In this document: one piece after another, positions 7,453 through 15,812 of the stretch
How positions within the stretch are numbered: the stretch's first letter is position 1
Layout of the letters: each line of letters starts with the position of its first letter
Assembly (NCBI GenBank): GCA_900547095.1
Contig: URFG01000003.1
Span: forward strand, 1 to 64,000
Source of the DNA: an uncultured Oscillospiraceae bacterium
GTDB lineage: Bacteria > Bacillota > Clostridia > Oscillospirales > Acutalibacteraceae
Direction: 5' to 3'
Length of the DNA: 64,000 bases
The notes under the pieces: model-generated
What the model was told of the DNA's origin: nothing
The model's database searches: none
The model's input: the letters and a program-made list of their open reading frames with translations, nothing else
Program-made: the position numbers and the translations under genes

Positions 7453-8710
7453 CGATATTGGCAAATTCCGTGGGAGTTCTGTAAGCTTTGGCATATTCGA
7501 TTTTTCCTGCCTTAGCCATTATCAGCTCCGGAACGGTTACAAACTCATAGCCGTCGTCTTTATACTTATCGATAAGCTTAAATGCCGCGTCAACAAGATT
7601 GTATTTCGGGTGAATGATGATTATACTTCCGTCTTTAGCGCTTAAAAGCTGATTATAAACGGTTTCTGTATCGGCGCCCTCATTGACCTTGATCTGCGTT
7701 GAGTCGACCAAAACATTCTTTGTATCCCTTGAAAGTGAAGCGGGATTGTAAATTCCGTTGGGCTCCGCTCCTGCGGGGAGGGAAGAAGGAGTTTTATAAA
7801 TAAATCCCGGAACTCTGAGCAGGAATGAATTATATCCGCCCGCATTTTGCTTTATCAAATTACTGCAGTCTGTTACTTCTTTAACAGGATCAAGAACAGT
7901 TGTAGTATTTGTTATATATTTGCGGTAAAGCGGGATATGGTTTTGCGTGTGGTTTCCTATAACGTGACCCTCGTTTTTCATTCTTGTGAGAAGAGCAGAT
8001 GAATTTGAGTTCGCATTGATATTTCTGCCTATTACAAAGAAAACAGCTGCAACGTTTCTTGATTTAAGCCCGTCAAGCAAATAAGATGTGATCTCCGCCG
8101 GATGATCGTCAAATGTAAGAGCTATAAGCTTTTTGCCCGAAAAAGCGGTTTTTGCCCAGGAATATGCGGAATTAAGATCGCCCGTAACGCCGTTTTTAAC
8201 CGAGTTTCTGCCCAGCGTTACAAGAGTATTTGTAAGGGAAGTTACAGCTTGATTAAGAGCGGTGTTATTTCCTTTAAGCGCTTTTGCTTTTTCTTTAGTG
8301 CTTCCTTTCACTTTGGAAAGAGAAAGAGCGGGATAAGAGCCGCCTAAAGCAGATATGGCATTTTGAAGTTCTTTTACTCTGCTTTCAAGAGATTTATTCT
8401 TTTTGGTATAATTTTCAATATCCAATGTATCCATAAAATCATCCTCGGCAGTTGTGGTATTAGAATTAGAGGCTTTCGTGCCTTTGCTGTTAGTTTGTTT
8501 GCCGGATTTTGACTCTTTGCTTTCAACTTTTGTTCCATCTTCTTTAACGATCTCTCCGTTTTCATTCACTATGTATTCGGAGTAAAGATCGTCAGCTTTA
8601 TTTTTCTTGCAGCCGCAAAATGAAACAAGCATAAGCGCCGCAATTAAAAATGCAAGCGATTTTTTAAAAAAAATTTCATAAACAGCATCTTTCCTCTCCA
8701 AAATGCACAA
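7448..8710 (-). CDS. Polysaccharide deacetylase family lipoprotein, start region apparently frameshifted
   Basis: A secreted or lipid-anchored NodB-domain protein: hydrophobic signal with a Cys-rich end (SFCGCKK), a Ser/Thr/Lys linker and coiled segment, then the deacetylase domain with TFDDHP (usually TFDDGP) and the HxxxH metal motif in GNHTQNH. It probably acts on cell-wall or surface glycan. The good ribosome site GGAGAGG fits ATG at 8688 (reading MLFMKFF), which is out of frame with the rest; the open frame itself can only begin at a TTG at 8710 with no ribosome site. One missing base in the T8A6 tract at 8660-8673 would explain it. Confidence 0.8.
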   Translation of the reverse strand: MCILERKDAVYEIFFKKSLAFLIAALMLVSFCGCKKNKADDLYSEYIVNENGEIVKEDGTKVESKESKSGKQTNSKGTKASNSNTTTAEDDFMDTLDIENYTKKNKSLESRVKELQNAISALGGSYPALSLSKVKGSTKEKAKALKGNNTALNQAVTSLTNTLVTLGRNSVKNGVTGDLNSAYSWAKTAFSGKKLIALTFDDHPAEITSYLLDGLKSRNVAAVFFVIGRNINANSNSSALLTRMKNEGHVIGNHTQNHIPLYRKYITNTTTVLDPVKEVTDCSNLIKQNAGGYNSFLLRVPGFIYKTPSSLPAGAEPNGIYNPASLSRDTKNVLVDSTQIKVNEGADTETVYNQLLSAKDGSIIIIHPKYNLVDAAFKLIDKYKDDGYEFVTVPELIMAKAGKIEYAKAYRTPTEFANIG

Positions 8711-8733
8711 AAAATCCGCGATTTATTTTATTT

Positions 8734-8763
8734 ATTATAACATATTGCGGTGCTGCTTGTAAA
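8734..8763 (-). promoter_or_regulatory. Promoter of the deacetylase gene
   Basis: Minus-strand TTTACA (8763-8758), 18-bp spacer, TATAAT (8739-8734). Transcription would start near 8727, leaving a leader just long enough for the ribosome site before ATG 8688. Confidence 0.7.
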
Positions 8764-8773
8764 TATTTTTTCA

Positions 8774-10633
8774 TTATTTTGTAATAAAAGTGAATTCTCC
8801 GCTTAAAAGTGAGAGCCTGCACTTCTCGGGCGCTTTTCCGAGAGCGGGAGTAACAGAATTATACTCATCCGGAATATCGACCGAAAATTCGGTATTCGAG
8901 AGGTTTATTAAAACAAGCGCTCTTGATTTGTCTGATTTTCTTTCAAATCCGAAAATTCCTTCGGGCAGTTCCCATGGCACATAATCTCCGCTTTCAAAAG
9001 CTTTGCATTTAGCTCTTTTATTTCCGAGAGTTTTATAAAATCCCAAAAGCTCCTTATCTTCTTTGCCCCAGGGATAATAGCCTCTGCAGAAAGGATCGAA
9101 TCCGCCCGTCATTCCTGCCTCATCGCCGTAATAAAGAGATGGAATTCCGGGGAGGGTATATTGTAAAAGCGCGGCAAGTTTAAGTCTTTTTTTAGCAAAT
9201 TCATATTTTTCGGGTGATAATTCCATTTTTGATTGCGCCGCGCGGTCGGAAAAATCATCATTGTTTTGAGAAAGGCGGGTCAAAATTCTTGCCGTATCGT
9301 GAGTGCCGATATGATTCATCATAAGATCCACGGCGGTTTTAGGATAATTTTCAAGAACTTCAAATACAGTTTCTTTTATCCCTTTTGAATTTCCCGTTCT
9401 GATATAATCTATGATCGCATTTGCAAAAGGATAATTCATAACGGAATCAAGCTGTTTTCCTCTTAAAAAGCGTCTTCTTTTGCCGTAGCTTATTTTGTTG
9501 GTTGCGTCTTCCCAGACTTCTCCCAAAAGATAAGCGCTTTTATTTTCTGATTTCACGGCAATTCTTATGTTATCGAGGAATTCGTCGGGCAGTTCGTCTG
9601 CCACATCAAGGCGCCAGCCGTCTGCGCCGAGCCTTTGCCAATGCCTTAAAACACCGTTTTCTCCCGTGATAAATTCAGTGAAAGATTTTGAGTTTTCATT
9701 GGTTTCGGGAAGAGATTTAACTCCCCACCAGGCGGAATAATCATCGGGATAATTTTTAAAATTATACCACTCGGTAAAAGGAGAATTATAATCGTTATAA
9801 GCGCCCTTATCGCCGTAACGCTTATATTTATTGAAATATAAGCTGTCGTCGCCTGTGTGAGAAAACACACCGTCAAGAATAATATGTATATTCTTTTTGT
9901 GTGCCGCTTTGCACAGCGAAACGAAATCTTTTTTATTTCCAAGCAAAGGATCGATCTTTAAATAATCGGCGGTGTTATACCTATGATTAGAATGAGCCTC
10001 GAAAATAGGATTTAAATAAATGCAGGTAACATTGAGGCTTTTTAAATAATCAAGCTTTTCTTCTATTCCTTTTAGGTTTCCGCAATAATAATCGTTGCCC
10101 AAAAAATCGGGGGAGATATCCTGCCTGTATGCAGGTCTTGCGGATTTATCGGTTACGATATGCCTATCGTTAAAAGGACTGCAAAGAGGCTTATCGGCGT
10201 CAAAAAATCTATCGGGGAATATCTGATAAATTATTCCTCCGCTTAGCCATTCGGGTTTATTTCCGTCGTCTTCAAATACCGTCAGCTGCCAGAATTCGGG
10301 ATATTCTTTTGATACTATTCCTCTGCCTTCGTTTTCTTTTGTAACGAAAAAATCACCAAAAGGACTTGTATACTTAAAGGCATAAAAATAAAGCCCCTCT
10401 TTTAAATTAAGAGTAGTTTCATAAAAGAAATAATCTTCTAAGGCTTCGCCTGTTTTTAAAAGGGGAATATAGGTATCGATAGAGTCGCTGTCATTTTTTA
10501 AAATGAGATAAGCCGTGCCGCACTGAGCGTCTTTATGCAGCAGAAGCCTCAGCCGCAGATCTGTATCTGCGGCCAAGGCGCCTTTTTTTGATTTATAAAG
10601 CTCTGATTTTGAATCGAATGGATAATAATTCAT
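8774..10633 (-). CDS. GH13 alpha-glucan hydrolase (neopullulanase/cyclomaltodextrinase-like)
   Basis: The 619-residue protein has an N-terminal beta domain (about 1-130) and a GH13 barrel starting at GGIIYQIFPDRFFD. Catalytic residues are visible: the nucleophile Asp in DGWRLDVADE, the acid Glu in LLGEVWEDA and the transition-state Asp in NHIGTHDTAR. No signal peptide is present, so it acts in the cytoplasm on maltodextrins or limit dextrins. It starts 3 bp after the glgP stop, so the two act together in glycogen breakdown. The exact specificity within GH13_20-like enzymes cannot be read. Confidence 0.9.
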   Translation of the reverse strand: MNYYPFDSKSELYKSKKGALAADTDLRLRLLLHKDAQCGTAYLILKNDSDSIDTYIPLLKTGEALEDYFFYETTLNLKEGLYFYAFKYTSPFGDFFVTKENEGRGIVSKEYPEFWQLTVFEDDGNKPEWLSGGIIYQIFPDRFFDADKPLCSPFNDRHIVTDKSARPAYRQDISPDFLGNDYYCGNLKGIEEKLDYLKSLNVTCIYLNPIFEAHSNHRYNTADYLKIDPLLGNKKDFVSLCKAAHKKNIHIILDGVFSHTGDDSLYFNKYKRYGDKGAYNDYNSPFTEWYNFKNYPDDYSAWWGVKSLPETNENSKSFTEFITGENGVLRHWQRLGADGWRLDVADELPDEFLDNIRIAVKSENKSAYLLGEVWEDATNKISYGKRRRFLRGKQLDSVMNYPFANAIIDYIRTGNSKGIKETVFEVLENYPKTAVDLMMNHIGTHDTARILTRLSQNNDDFSDRAAQSKMELSPEKYEFAKKRLKLAALLQYTLPGIPSLYYGDEAGMTGGFDPFCRGYYPWGKEDKELLGFYKTLGNKRAKCKAFESGDYVPWELPEGIFGFERKSDKSRALVLINLSNTEFSVDIPDEYNSVTPALGKAPEKCRLSLLSGEFTFITK

Positions 10634-10636
10634 ATA

Positions 10637-13045
10637 TTATTTAACCGGTTTTATATGCCAGATATTATCGGCATAATCTTTAATTGATCTGTCTGCGGCA
10701 AAAATTCCGGAATTTGCGATATTTACAAGCGACATTCTGTTCCACTTAAGCGAGTCCTTATAAAGCTCGGTCGCCTTATCCTGCGCAAGGCAATAATCGG
10801 CAAAATCGCCGAGAGCCATATAAGTGTCAACGGTTTTAAGAGTGTTGTAAATATTATCGAATTTCTTGCCGTCGATACCCTTGCCTATAAAGTCGAGTGC
10901 GGCTCTTAATTCAGAATTGTTGTTATAATAAAGCTGGGGATTGTAACCTCTTTTTTGGAGATTTAGAACTTCGGGAGTTCTCATTCCGAAGATTATGATG
11001 TTATCATCTCCGACAGCCTGGTGTATCTCGACATTTGCGCCGTCTTCCGTACCTAATGTAACAGCTCCGTTAAGCATAAATTTCATATTGCTTGTTCCGC
11101 TGGCTTCTGTGGAAGCAAGGGAAATCTGCTCGCTTATTTCTGCCGCAGGTATCATAAGTTCCGCTAAAGTTACCTTATAGTCTTCTAAGAATACGACTTT
11201 GATTTTTCCTTTAAGCGCCGGGTCGTTGTCTATAACCTTTGAAAGCTTATAGATCATCTGAATTATTTCTTTAGCAAAGAGATAATCCGAAGCCGCTTTT
11301 GCTCCGAAAATATAAGTTTTGGGAGTGAAAGAAGCATTGGGATTATTTTTGATATAAAGATAATCTCTGATTATATGAAGCGCGTTCATATGCTGGCGCT
11401 TGTATTCGTGAAGTCTTTTGACCTGCATATCCACGATAGAATGAGGATCGATATCAATAGAATAATTCGATTTGATATAATTAGAAAGTCTGATTTTATT
11501 ATTGAGCTTTATTTCTGCAAGCTTTTTTAATACCGTTTCATCATCATAATAAGCTTTAAGCTTTGAAAGCTCAGAAGCATTGAGGATAAATCCGTCGCCG
11601 ATAAGATCAGTAATAAGCTTTGAAAGCTCGGGATTAGCCTGGCAGAGCCATCTGCGGTGAGCAATTCCGTTTGTAACGTTAGTAAACTTTTTGGGAGTAA
11701 GCTTATAATAATCGTTAAACAGCTCGTTTTTGATTATATCGCTGTGGAGCTTTGAAACGCCGTTTACCGTGTGGCAGGTGGCAACGCAGAGGTTTGCCAT
11801 TCTGATTACGCCGTTCTGAATAATAGCCGTTTTTTCAACCAGTGCTCTGTCGCCTGTAGTGTTTAAAATATGCTCTCTGTATCTGCGGTCGATTTCCTTG
11901 ACTATCATATAAATTCTCGGAAGTCTTTCTTTGAAAAGGCTTTCCTGCCAGCATTCAAGAGCCTCGCTCATGATCGTGTGGTTAGTGTAAGCCATTGTTT
12001 TAGTAACAATGCCCCAAGCTTTTTCCCAGGAATATCCGCACTCATCAAGCAAAAGGCGCATAAGCTCGGGGATCGCGAGGGTGGGATGAGTATCGTTTAT
12101 ATGAATTGCGACTTTTTCGGGAAGATTTTCAAGAGAGTTGTATTTTCTCATATGTCTTCTGAGAATATCCTGGATAGACGCGGAAACGAGAAAATACTGC
12201 TGTCTTAATCTTAAAGATTTTCCTTCGATATGGTTATCTTCGGGGTATAAGACCTTGGAGATAGCCTCTGTCATAGCTCTTTGCTCCAAAGCTCTCACAT
12301 AGTCGCCCTGATTAAACGCACTCATATTAAAGTCTTCGCACTCTGCGCTCCAAAGCCTTAAAACACTGACGGTCTTGCCGTCTTTTCCTGCGACTTTAAG
12401 GTCATAAGGCATAGCATGAACATTATGGAAATCTTTATGCTCAACATGGTGATAACTGCCATCCCACCACTCGTCGATATATCCGTCAAAATGAACGTCT
12501 ACCGCGGAAGAAGGGCGCTGCTCAAGCCAAACACCTCCGCCGGGAAGCCAGAAATCGGGCATTTCGGTCTGCCAGCCGTCAACAAGCTTCTGTCTGAAAA
12601 TACCAAGCTCGTATCTTATGCAGTAACCCATAGCGCTGTAACCGCCGGTAGCAAGTGCGTCTAAAAAGCATGCCGCAAGACGGCCGAGTCCGCCGTTGCC
12701 GAGGCCTGCGTCGGGCTCGAAATCATAGAGCTTTTCAAGCTTGACATTATATTTTTTAAGAGCCTGCCTCATATTTTCTGTAAGGTCGAGATTAAAAAGA
12801 TTGTTTTTAAGCGATCTGCCCATTAAAAATTCCATAGAAAGGTAATAAACGGTTTTTGCACCCTGTTCGTCGACCTTTTTTCTGAAAGCGGCCTTTCTGT
12901 CGCTCATTATATCAAGAAGAACCAAAACGCAGGCTTTATAAAACATATCGTCGTCTGCCTGTTCGGGAGTAACGCCGAAGTTGTGCGAAAGCTTAAGTTC
13001 AAGCATTTCTGAAAGTTTTGCTGCACTGTAATTATTCATTTTCAT
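10637..13045 (-). CDS. glgP: Glycogen/maltodextrin phosphorylase
   Basis: An 802-residue GT35 phosphorylase that releases glucose-1-phosphate from alpha-1,4-glucans in the cytoplasm. The PLP-lysine region EASGTSNMKFMLNGAVTLGT and the N-terminal GNGGLGRLAACFLD signature are intact and the length is normal. GGAG lies only 3 nt from the first ATG but 9 nt from an in-frame ATG at 13039 (MNNYSAAKL), so the true start is probably 13039. It heads a two-gene operon with the GH13 enzyme. Confidence 0.95.
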   Translation of the reverse strand: MKMNNYSAAKLSEMLELKLSHNFGVTPEQADDDMFYKACVLVLLDIMSDRKAAFRKKVDEQGAKTVYYLSMEFLMGRSLKNNLFNLDLTENMRQALKKYNVKLEKLYDFEPDAGLGNGGLGRLAACFLDALATGGYSAMGYCIRYELGIFRQKLVDGWQTEMPDFWLPGGGVWLEQRPSSAVDVHFDGYIDEWWDGSYHHVEHKDFHNVHAMPYDLKVAGKDGKTVSVLRLWSAECEDFNMSAFNQGDYVRALEQRAMTEAISKVLYPEDNHIEGKSLRLRQQYFLVSASIQDILRRHMRKYNSLENLPEKVAIHINDTHPTLAIPELMRLLLDECGYSWEKAWGIVTKTMAYTNHTIMSEALECWQESLFKERLPRIYMIVKEIDRRYREHILNTTGDRALVEKTAIIQNGVIRMANLCVATCHTVNGVSKLHSDIIKNELFNDYYKLTPKKFTNVTNGIAHRRWLCQANPELSKLITDLIGDGFILNASELSKLKAYYDDETVLKKLAEIKLNNKIRLSNYIKSNYSIDIDPHSIVDMQVKRLHEYKRQHMNALHIIRDYLYIKNNPNASFTPKTYIFGAKAASDYLFAKEIIQMIYKLSKVIDNDPALKGKIKVVFLEDYKVTLAELMIPAAEISEQISLASTEASGTSNMKFMLNGAVTLGTEDGANVEIHQAVGDDNIIIFGMRTPEVLNLQKRGYNPQLYYNNNSELRAALDFIGKGIDGKKFDNIYNTLKTVDTYMALGDFADYCLAQDKATELYKDSLKWNRMSLVNIANSGIFAADRSIKDYADNIWHIKPVK

Positions 13046-13093
13046 ATCTCCATAAAATCAAGGTATATTTCTTTTTATATTGTTCACTCTTAT

Positions 13094-13122
13094 ATGATAC
13101 AATATTCATAAGTATTTTTCAA
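13094..13122 (-). promoter_or_regulatory. Promoter of the glgP operon
   Basis: Minus-strand TTGAAA (13122-13117), 17-bp spacer, TATCAT (13099-13094). The remaining 13123-13245 intergenic DNA is AT-rich with nothing else recognised. Confidence 0.7.
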
Positions 13123-13245
13123 GTGTTATTATAGATAAAAAATATTAAAATTTTAGTCAAAATTCACAAAAGTAATTTTTAAAATCTGCGGTTTTTAAAA
13201 AATATTATGCAAAAAGCACTAATTTTAATAAAAAATAAAAATCAG

Positions 13246-13274
13246 TTGAAGAATTTTGTGAATTGAGCTATAAT
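13246..13274 (+). promoter_or_regulatory. Promoter of azlCD
   Basis: TTGAAG at 13246-13251, 17-bp spacer, TATAAT at 13269-13274, 30 bp before the azlC ATG. Confidence 0.8.
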
Positions 13275-13304
13275 GTTCTATGCATTCTCACGCGGGGTGA
13301 ATTT

Positions 13305-14027
13305 ATGCAGAATGATAAAAGGTTTTTAAGCGGGGTTAAGGACGGTATGCCTGTTTGTATAGGCTATCTTGCGGTTGCGTTTGCTTTTGGAATATCTGCG
13401 GTTTCACAGGGGCTTTCCGCTTTTCAGGCAACACTTATTTCTATGGCGAATGTCACTTCGGCAGGTCAGCTTGCGGCTGTGCCGATAATAGTTTCGGGCG
13501 GAGCTTATTTTGAGCTCGCTCTTAGCCAGCTTATAATCAATTTAAGATATGCGCTTATGTCGGTTTCTCTCTCGCAGAGGTTTGATAAGTCTGTAACAAC
13601 GCTTGATAGGTTTATCCTTTCGTTTGTTAATACCGACGAAATTTTTGCTATCGGCGCCTCAAAGCCCGGAATGCTGAACCGGCAGTATATGTACGGACTT
13701 ATTTTGTCCCCTTATATCGGTTGGAGCATTGGCACGGTCATAGGCGCCGCGGCAGGTAATATTTTGCCCGCAGTTCTTATAAATGCTCTTAATCTTGCGA
13801 TTTACGGAATGTTTATAGCAATAGTCGTGCCCGTTGCGCACAGCGATAAAAGCGTTCTTGCGTGCGTGGCAATATCGGTGGCACTTAGCTGTGCATTTAA
13901 ATATATTCCTTTCCTTAAATCGGTGCAAAGCGGATTTGTCATAATAATCTGCGCGCTTATTTCCTCTTGTATAATGGCGGCTTTAAAGCCCATTGAAGTT
14001 CAGGAAGAAACGGGAGGGGAAGACTGA
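13305..14027 (+). CDS. azlC: Branched-chain amino acid exporter large subunit AzlC
   Basis: A 240-residue polytopic membrane protein with the AzlC N-terminus (GVKDGMPVCIGYLAVAFAFG). With AzlD it forms an exporter for branched-chain amino acids and analogues. The ATG at 13305 follows GCGGGGTGA; an upstream in-frame TTG overlaps the promoter region and is not used. The stop overlaps the azlD start by one base (TGATG), indicating coupling. No AzlB/Lrp-type regulator is adjacent. Confidence 0.9.
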   Translation: MQNDKRFLSGVKDGMPVCIGYLAVAFAFGISAVSQGLSAFQATLISMANVTSAGQLAAVPIIVSGGAYFELALSQLIINLRYALMSVSLSQRFDKSVTTLDRFILSFVNTDEIFAIGASKPGMLNRQYMYGLILSPYIGWSIGTVIGAAAGNILPAVLINALNLAIYGMFIAIVVPVAHSDKSVLACVAISVALSCAFKYIPFLKSVQSGFVIIICALISSCIMAALKPIEVQEETGGED

Positions 14028-14350
14028 TGAATTGGTCAAGATTTTTATGCAGTCTGGCAGTAATGGCAGGAGTAACTTATCTTATAAGAATGCTCCCTAT
14101 GGTGCTTTTAAAGAAAAAAATCACCAATAGATATCTTTTATCTGTTTTGCATTATATGCCGTATGCGGTTTTGTCTTGTATGACGGTTCCCGGGTTTTTA
14201 TACGCCACAGGCAATATTTACTCTGCGATATGCGGATTTATTGTCGCTTTTATTTTGGGGTGGAAAAAGTCAAGCCTTGTAGTCGTTGCCGCAGGTGCGA
14301 GCGGCGGAGCGCTTTCGTGCGAGCTGATAATTAAATATGTGATAAAATAA
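14027..14350 (+). CDS. azlD: Branched-chain amino acid exporter small subunit AzlD
   Basis: A 107-residue protein with about four hydrophobic segments and the AzlD pattern YLIRMLPMVLLKKKI near the N-terminus. It pairs with AzlC in the cytoplasmic membrane. The GGGAGGGGA ribosome site lies inside the azlC end and the start is coupled to the azlC stop. Confidence 0.9.
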   Translation: MNWSRFLCSLAVMAGVTYLIRMLPMVLLKKKITNRYLLSVLHYMPYAVLSCMTVPGFLYATGNIYSAICGFIVAFILGWKKSSLVVVAAGASGGALSCELIIKYVIK

Positions 14351-14382
14351 AGAAATCGGCTAAAAAAGCCGATTTCTTTTTA
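14351..14382. terminator. Bidirectional terminator between azlD and fprA
   Basis: Arms AGAAATCGGCT and AGCCGATTTCT with an A5 loop, followed by TTTTTATTTT; it overlaps the end of the convergent flavoprotein gene. Confidence 0.88.
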
Positions 14383-15543
14383 TTTTCCGCAAAGCTCGCA
14401 GGCTAAAGCTTCCAACTGCTCTTCGTTTTCGTCATTTAAAGCGGATATGATTTTTACTGTTTGTTCTGTAAAGATTATATTTTTGCTCTTTTCAAATTTA
14501 TCGCGCATTATTTTCGCGGCGGTGGGCGCCCAGGAGCCGTTTTCGATCAAGGCTATTGTTTTATTCTGAAAATTTCTTTCCGTGAGATGCTCGATAAACT
14601 CTTTCATAAAGGGGAAAATATCGGAATTATATGTAGTTGTCGCAAGAACGAGCCTGTCGTACCTGAATGCGTCTTCCACGGCTTCCGCCATATCGCACCT
14701 TGCAAGATCGTTGATCGCTGTTTTTTCACAGCCTTTTTGTTTAAGCTTTTCGGCAAGCTGGTTTGCCGCTTTTTCGGTATTTCCGTAAACAGAGGTGTAA
14801 CAAATGCATACGCCTTTTGTTTCGGATCTGTAGGAAGACCAGATATCGTAAAGATTTAAATAGTAACTGAGATTTTCTGTCAGTACCGGTCCGTGAAGAG
14901 GGCATATTTTTTCGATATCAAGCGTCGCCGCTTTTTTAAGCAGGTTTTGAACCTGAACTCCGAATTTACCCACAATTCCGAAATAATATCTTCTCGCTTC
15001 GCACGCCCAGTCCTCGTCGGTATCATAGGCACCGAATTTTCCGAAACCGTCCGCAGAGAAAAGGACTTTTTCTTTGCTCTCATAGGTTACCATAACTTCG
15101 GGCCAATGCACCATAGGAGCAAAAATGAAGTTAAGAGTGTGCGCTCCGAGGGAGAGTGTATCGCCGTCTTTTACAAGTACGGTTTTTTCCGTCAGGTCAA
15201 TATTAAAAAAGTTTTTTATCATTGCAAGCGCTTTAGTGTTTGTTACAAGCTTGCAGTCGGGATAGGAATTTAAAAGGTTTAAAATGTTAGCCGAATGGTC
15301 GGGCTCCATATGCTGAACAATAAGAAAATCGGGATTTTTCCCGCTTAATTCGCGCTTTAAATTTCCAAGCCATTCGTCTGTAAAATTTGCGTCAACAGTA
15401 TCCATAACAGCAATTTTATCATCAATTATAACATAAGAATTGTAAGACATTCCGTTCGGCACTGTGTATTGCCCCTCGAAAAGGTCGATATTTTTGTCGT
15501 TCACTCCGATGTATCTGATGTTTTTTGAAATATTCATTTCCAT
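14380..15543 (-). CDS. fprA: FprA-type flavodiiron protein
   Basis: The 387-residue protein has an N-terminal metallo-beta-lactamase-like diiron domain with the ligand motif HMEPDHSAN and a later H in CPLHGP, then a C-terminal flavodoxin domain (YTSVYGNTEKAA, FMN loop). Class A flavodiiron proteins reduce O2 or NO in the cytoplasm and protect anaerobes. Length and domain order are complete. AAGGAGC precedes the ATG. It is transcribed alone from its own promoter, divergent from tRNA-Ala. Confidence 0.94.
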   Translation of the reverse strand: MEMNISKNIRYIGVNDKNIDLFEGQYTVPNGMSYNSYVIIDDKIAVMDTVDANFTDEWLGNLKRELSGKNPDFLIVQHMEPDHSANILNLLNSYPDCKLVTNTKALAMIKNFFNIDLTEKTVLVKDGDTLSLGAHTLNFIFAPMVHWPEVMVTYESKEKVLFSADGFGKFGAYDTDEDWACEARRYYFGIVGKFGVQVQNLLKKAATLDIEKICPLHGPVLTENLSYYLNLYDIWSSYRSETKGVCICYTSVYGNTEKAANQLAEKLKQKGCEKTAINDLARCDMAEAVEDAFRYDRLVLATTTYNSDIFPFMKEFIEHLTERNFQNKTIALIENGSWAPTAAKIMRDKFEKSKNIIFTEQTVKIISALNDENEEQLEALACELCGK

Positions 15544-15574
15544 ATACGTGCTCCTTTTTGAATTCTCTTATAGC

Positions 15575-15602
15575 ATTATATAACAAAATTTTACAAAATC
15601 AA
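15575..15602 (-). promoter_or_regulatory. Promoter of fprA
   Basis: Minus-strand TTGATT (15602-15597), 16-bp spacer, TATAAT (15580-15575). Confidence 0.65.
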
Positions 15603-15639
15603 TAATTATTCCTGATTTTTAAAAATTTTTTTATTTTTA

Positions 15640-15669
15640 TTGACAATTATTTATATTGTATGTTATAAT
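15640..15669 (+). promoter_or_regulatory. Promoter of tRNA-Ala
   Basis: TTGACA at 15640-15645, 18-bp spacer, TATAAT at 15664-15669; the tRNA begins 21 bp after the -10. Confidence 0.85.
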
Positions 15670-15690
15670 TAGCTGTACCGTTTTTTTTAC

Positions 15691-15766
15691 GGGGCATTAG
15701 CTCAGCTGGGAGAGCGCTACACTGGCAGTGTAGAGGTCAGCGGTTCGATCCCGCTATGCTCCACCA
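15691..15766 (+). tRNA. tRNA-Ala (anticodon GGC)
   Basis: A complete 76-nt cloverleaf with encoded CCA. The anticodon stem CTACA/TGTAG encloses the loop CTGGCAG, giving anticodon GGC. The acceptor stem GGGGCAT/ATGCTCC holds a G-U pair at 3-70, the alanine identity element. Own promoter upstream and a long terminator hairpin directly behind. Confidence 0.97.
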
Positions 15767-15767
15767 A

Positions 15768-15812
15768 AAAACCCGCAGTCAGTAATTTTACTGACTGCGG
15801 GTTTTGTTTTTT
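15768..15812. terminator. Terminator between tRNA-Ala and the GH31 gene
   Basis: A long inverted repeat (arm AAACCCGCAGTCAGTA and its complement) flanked by A and T runs, able to stop transcription from both sides. Confidence 0.88.
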
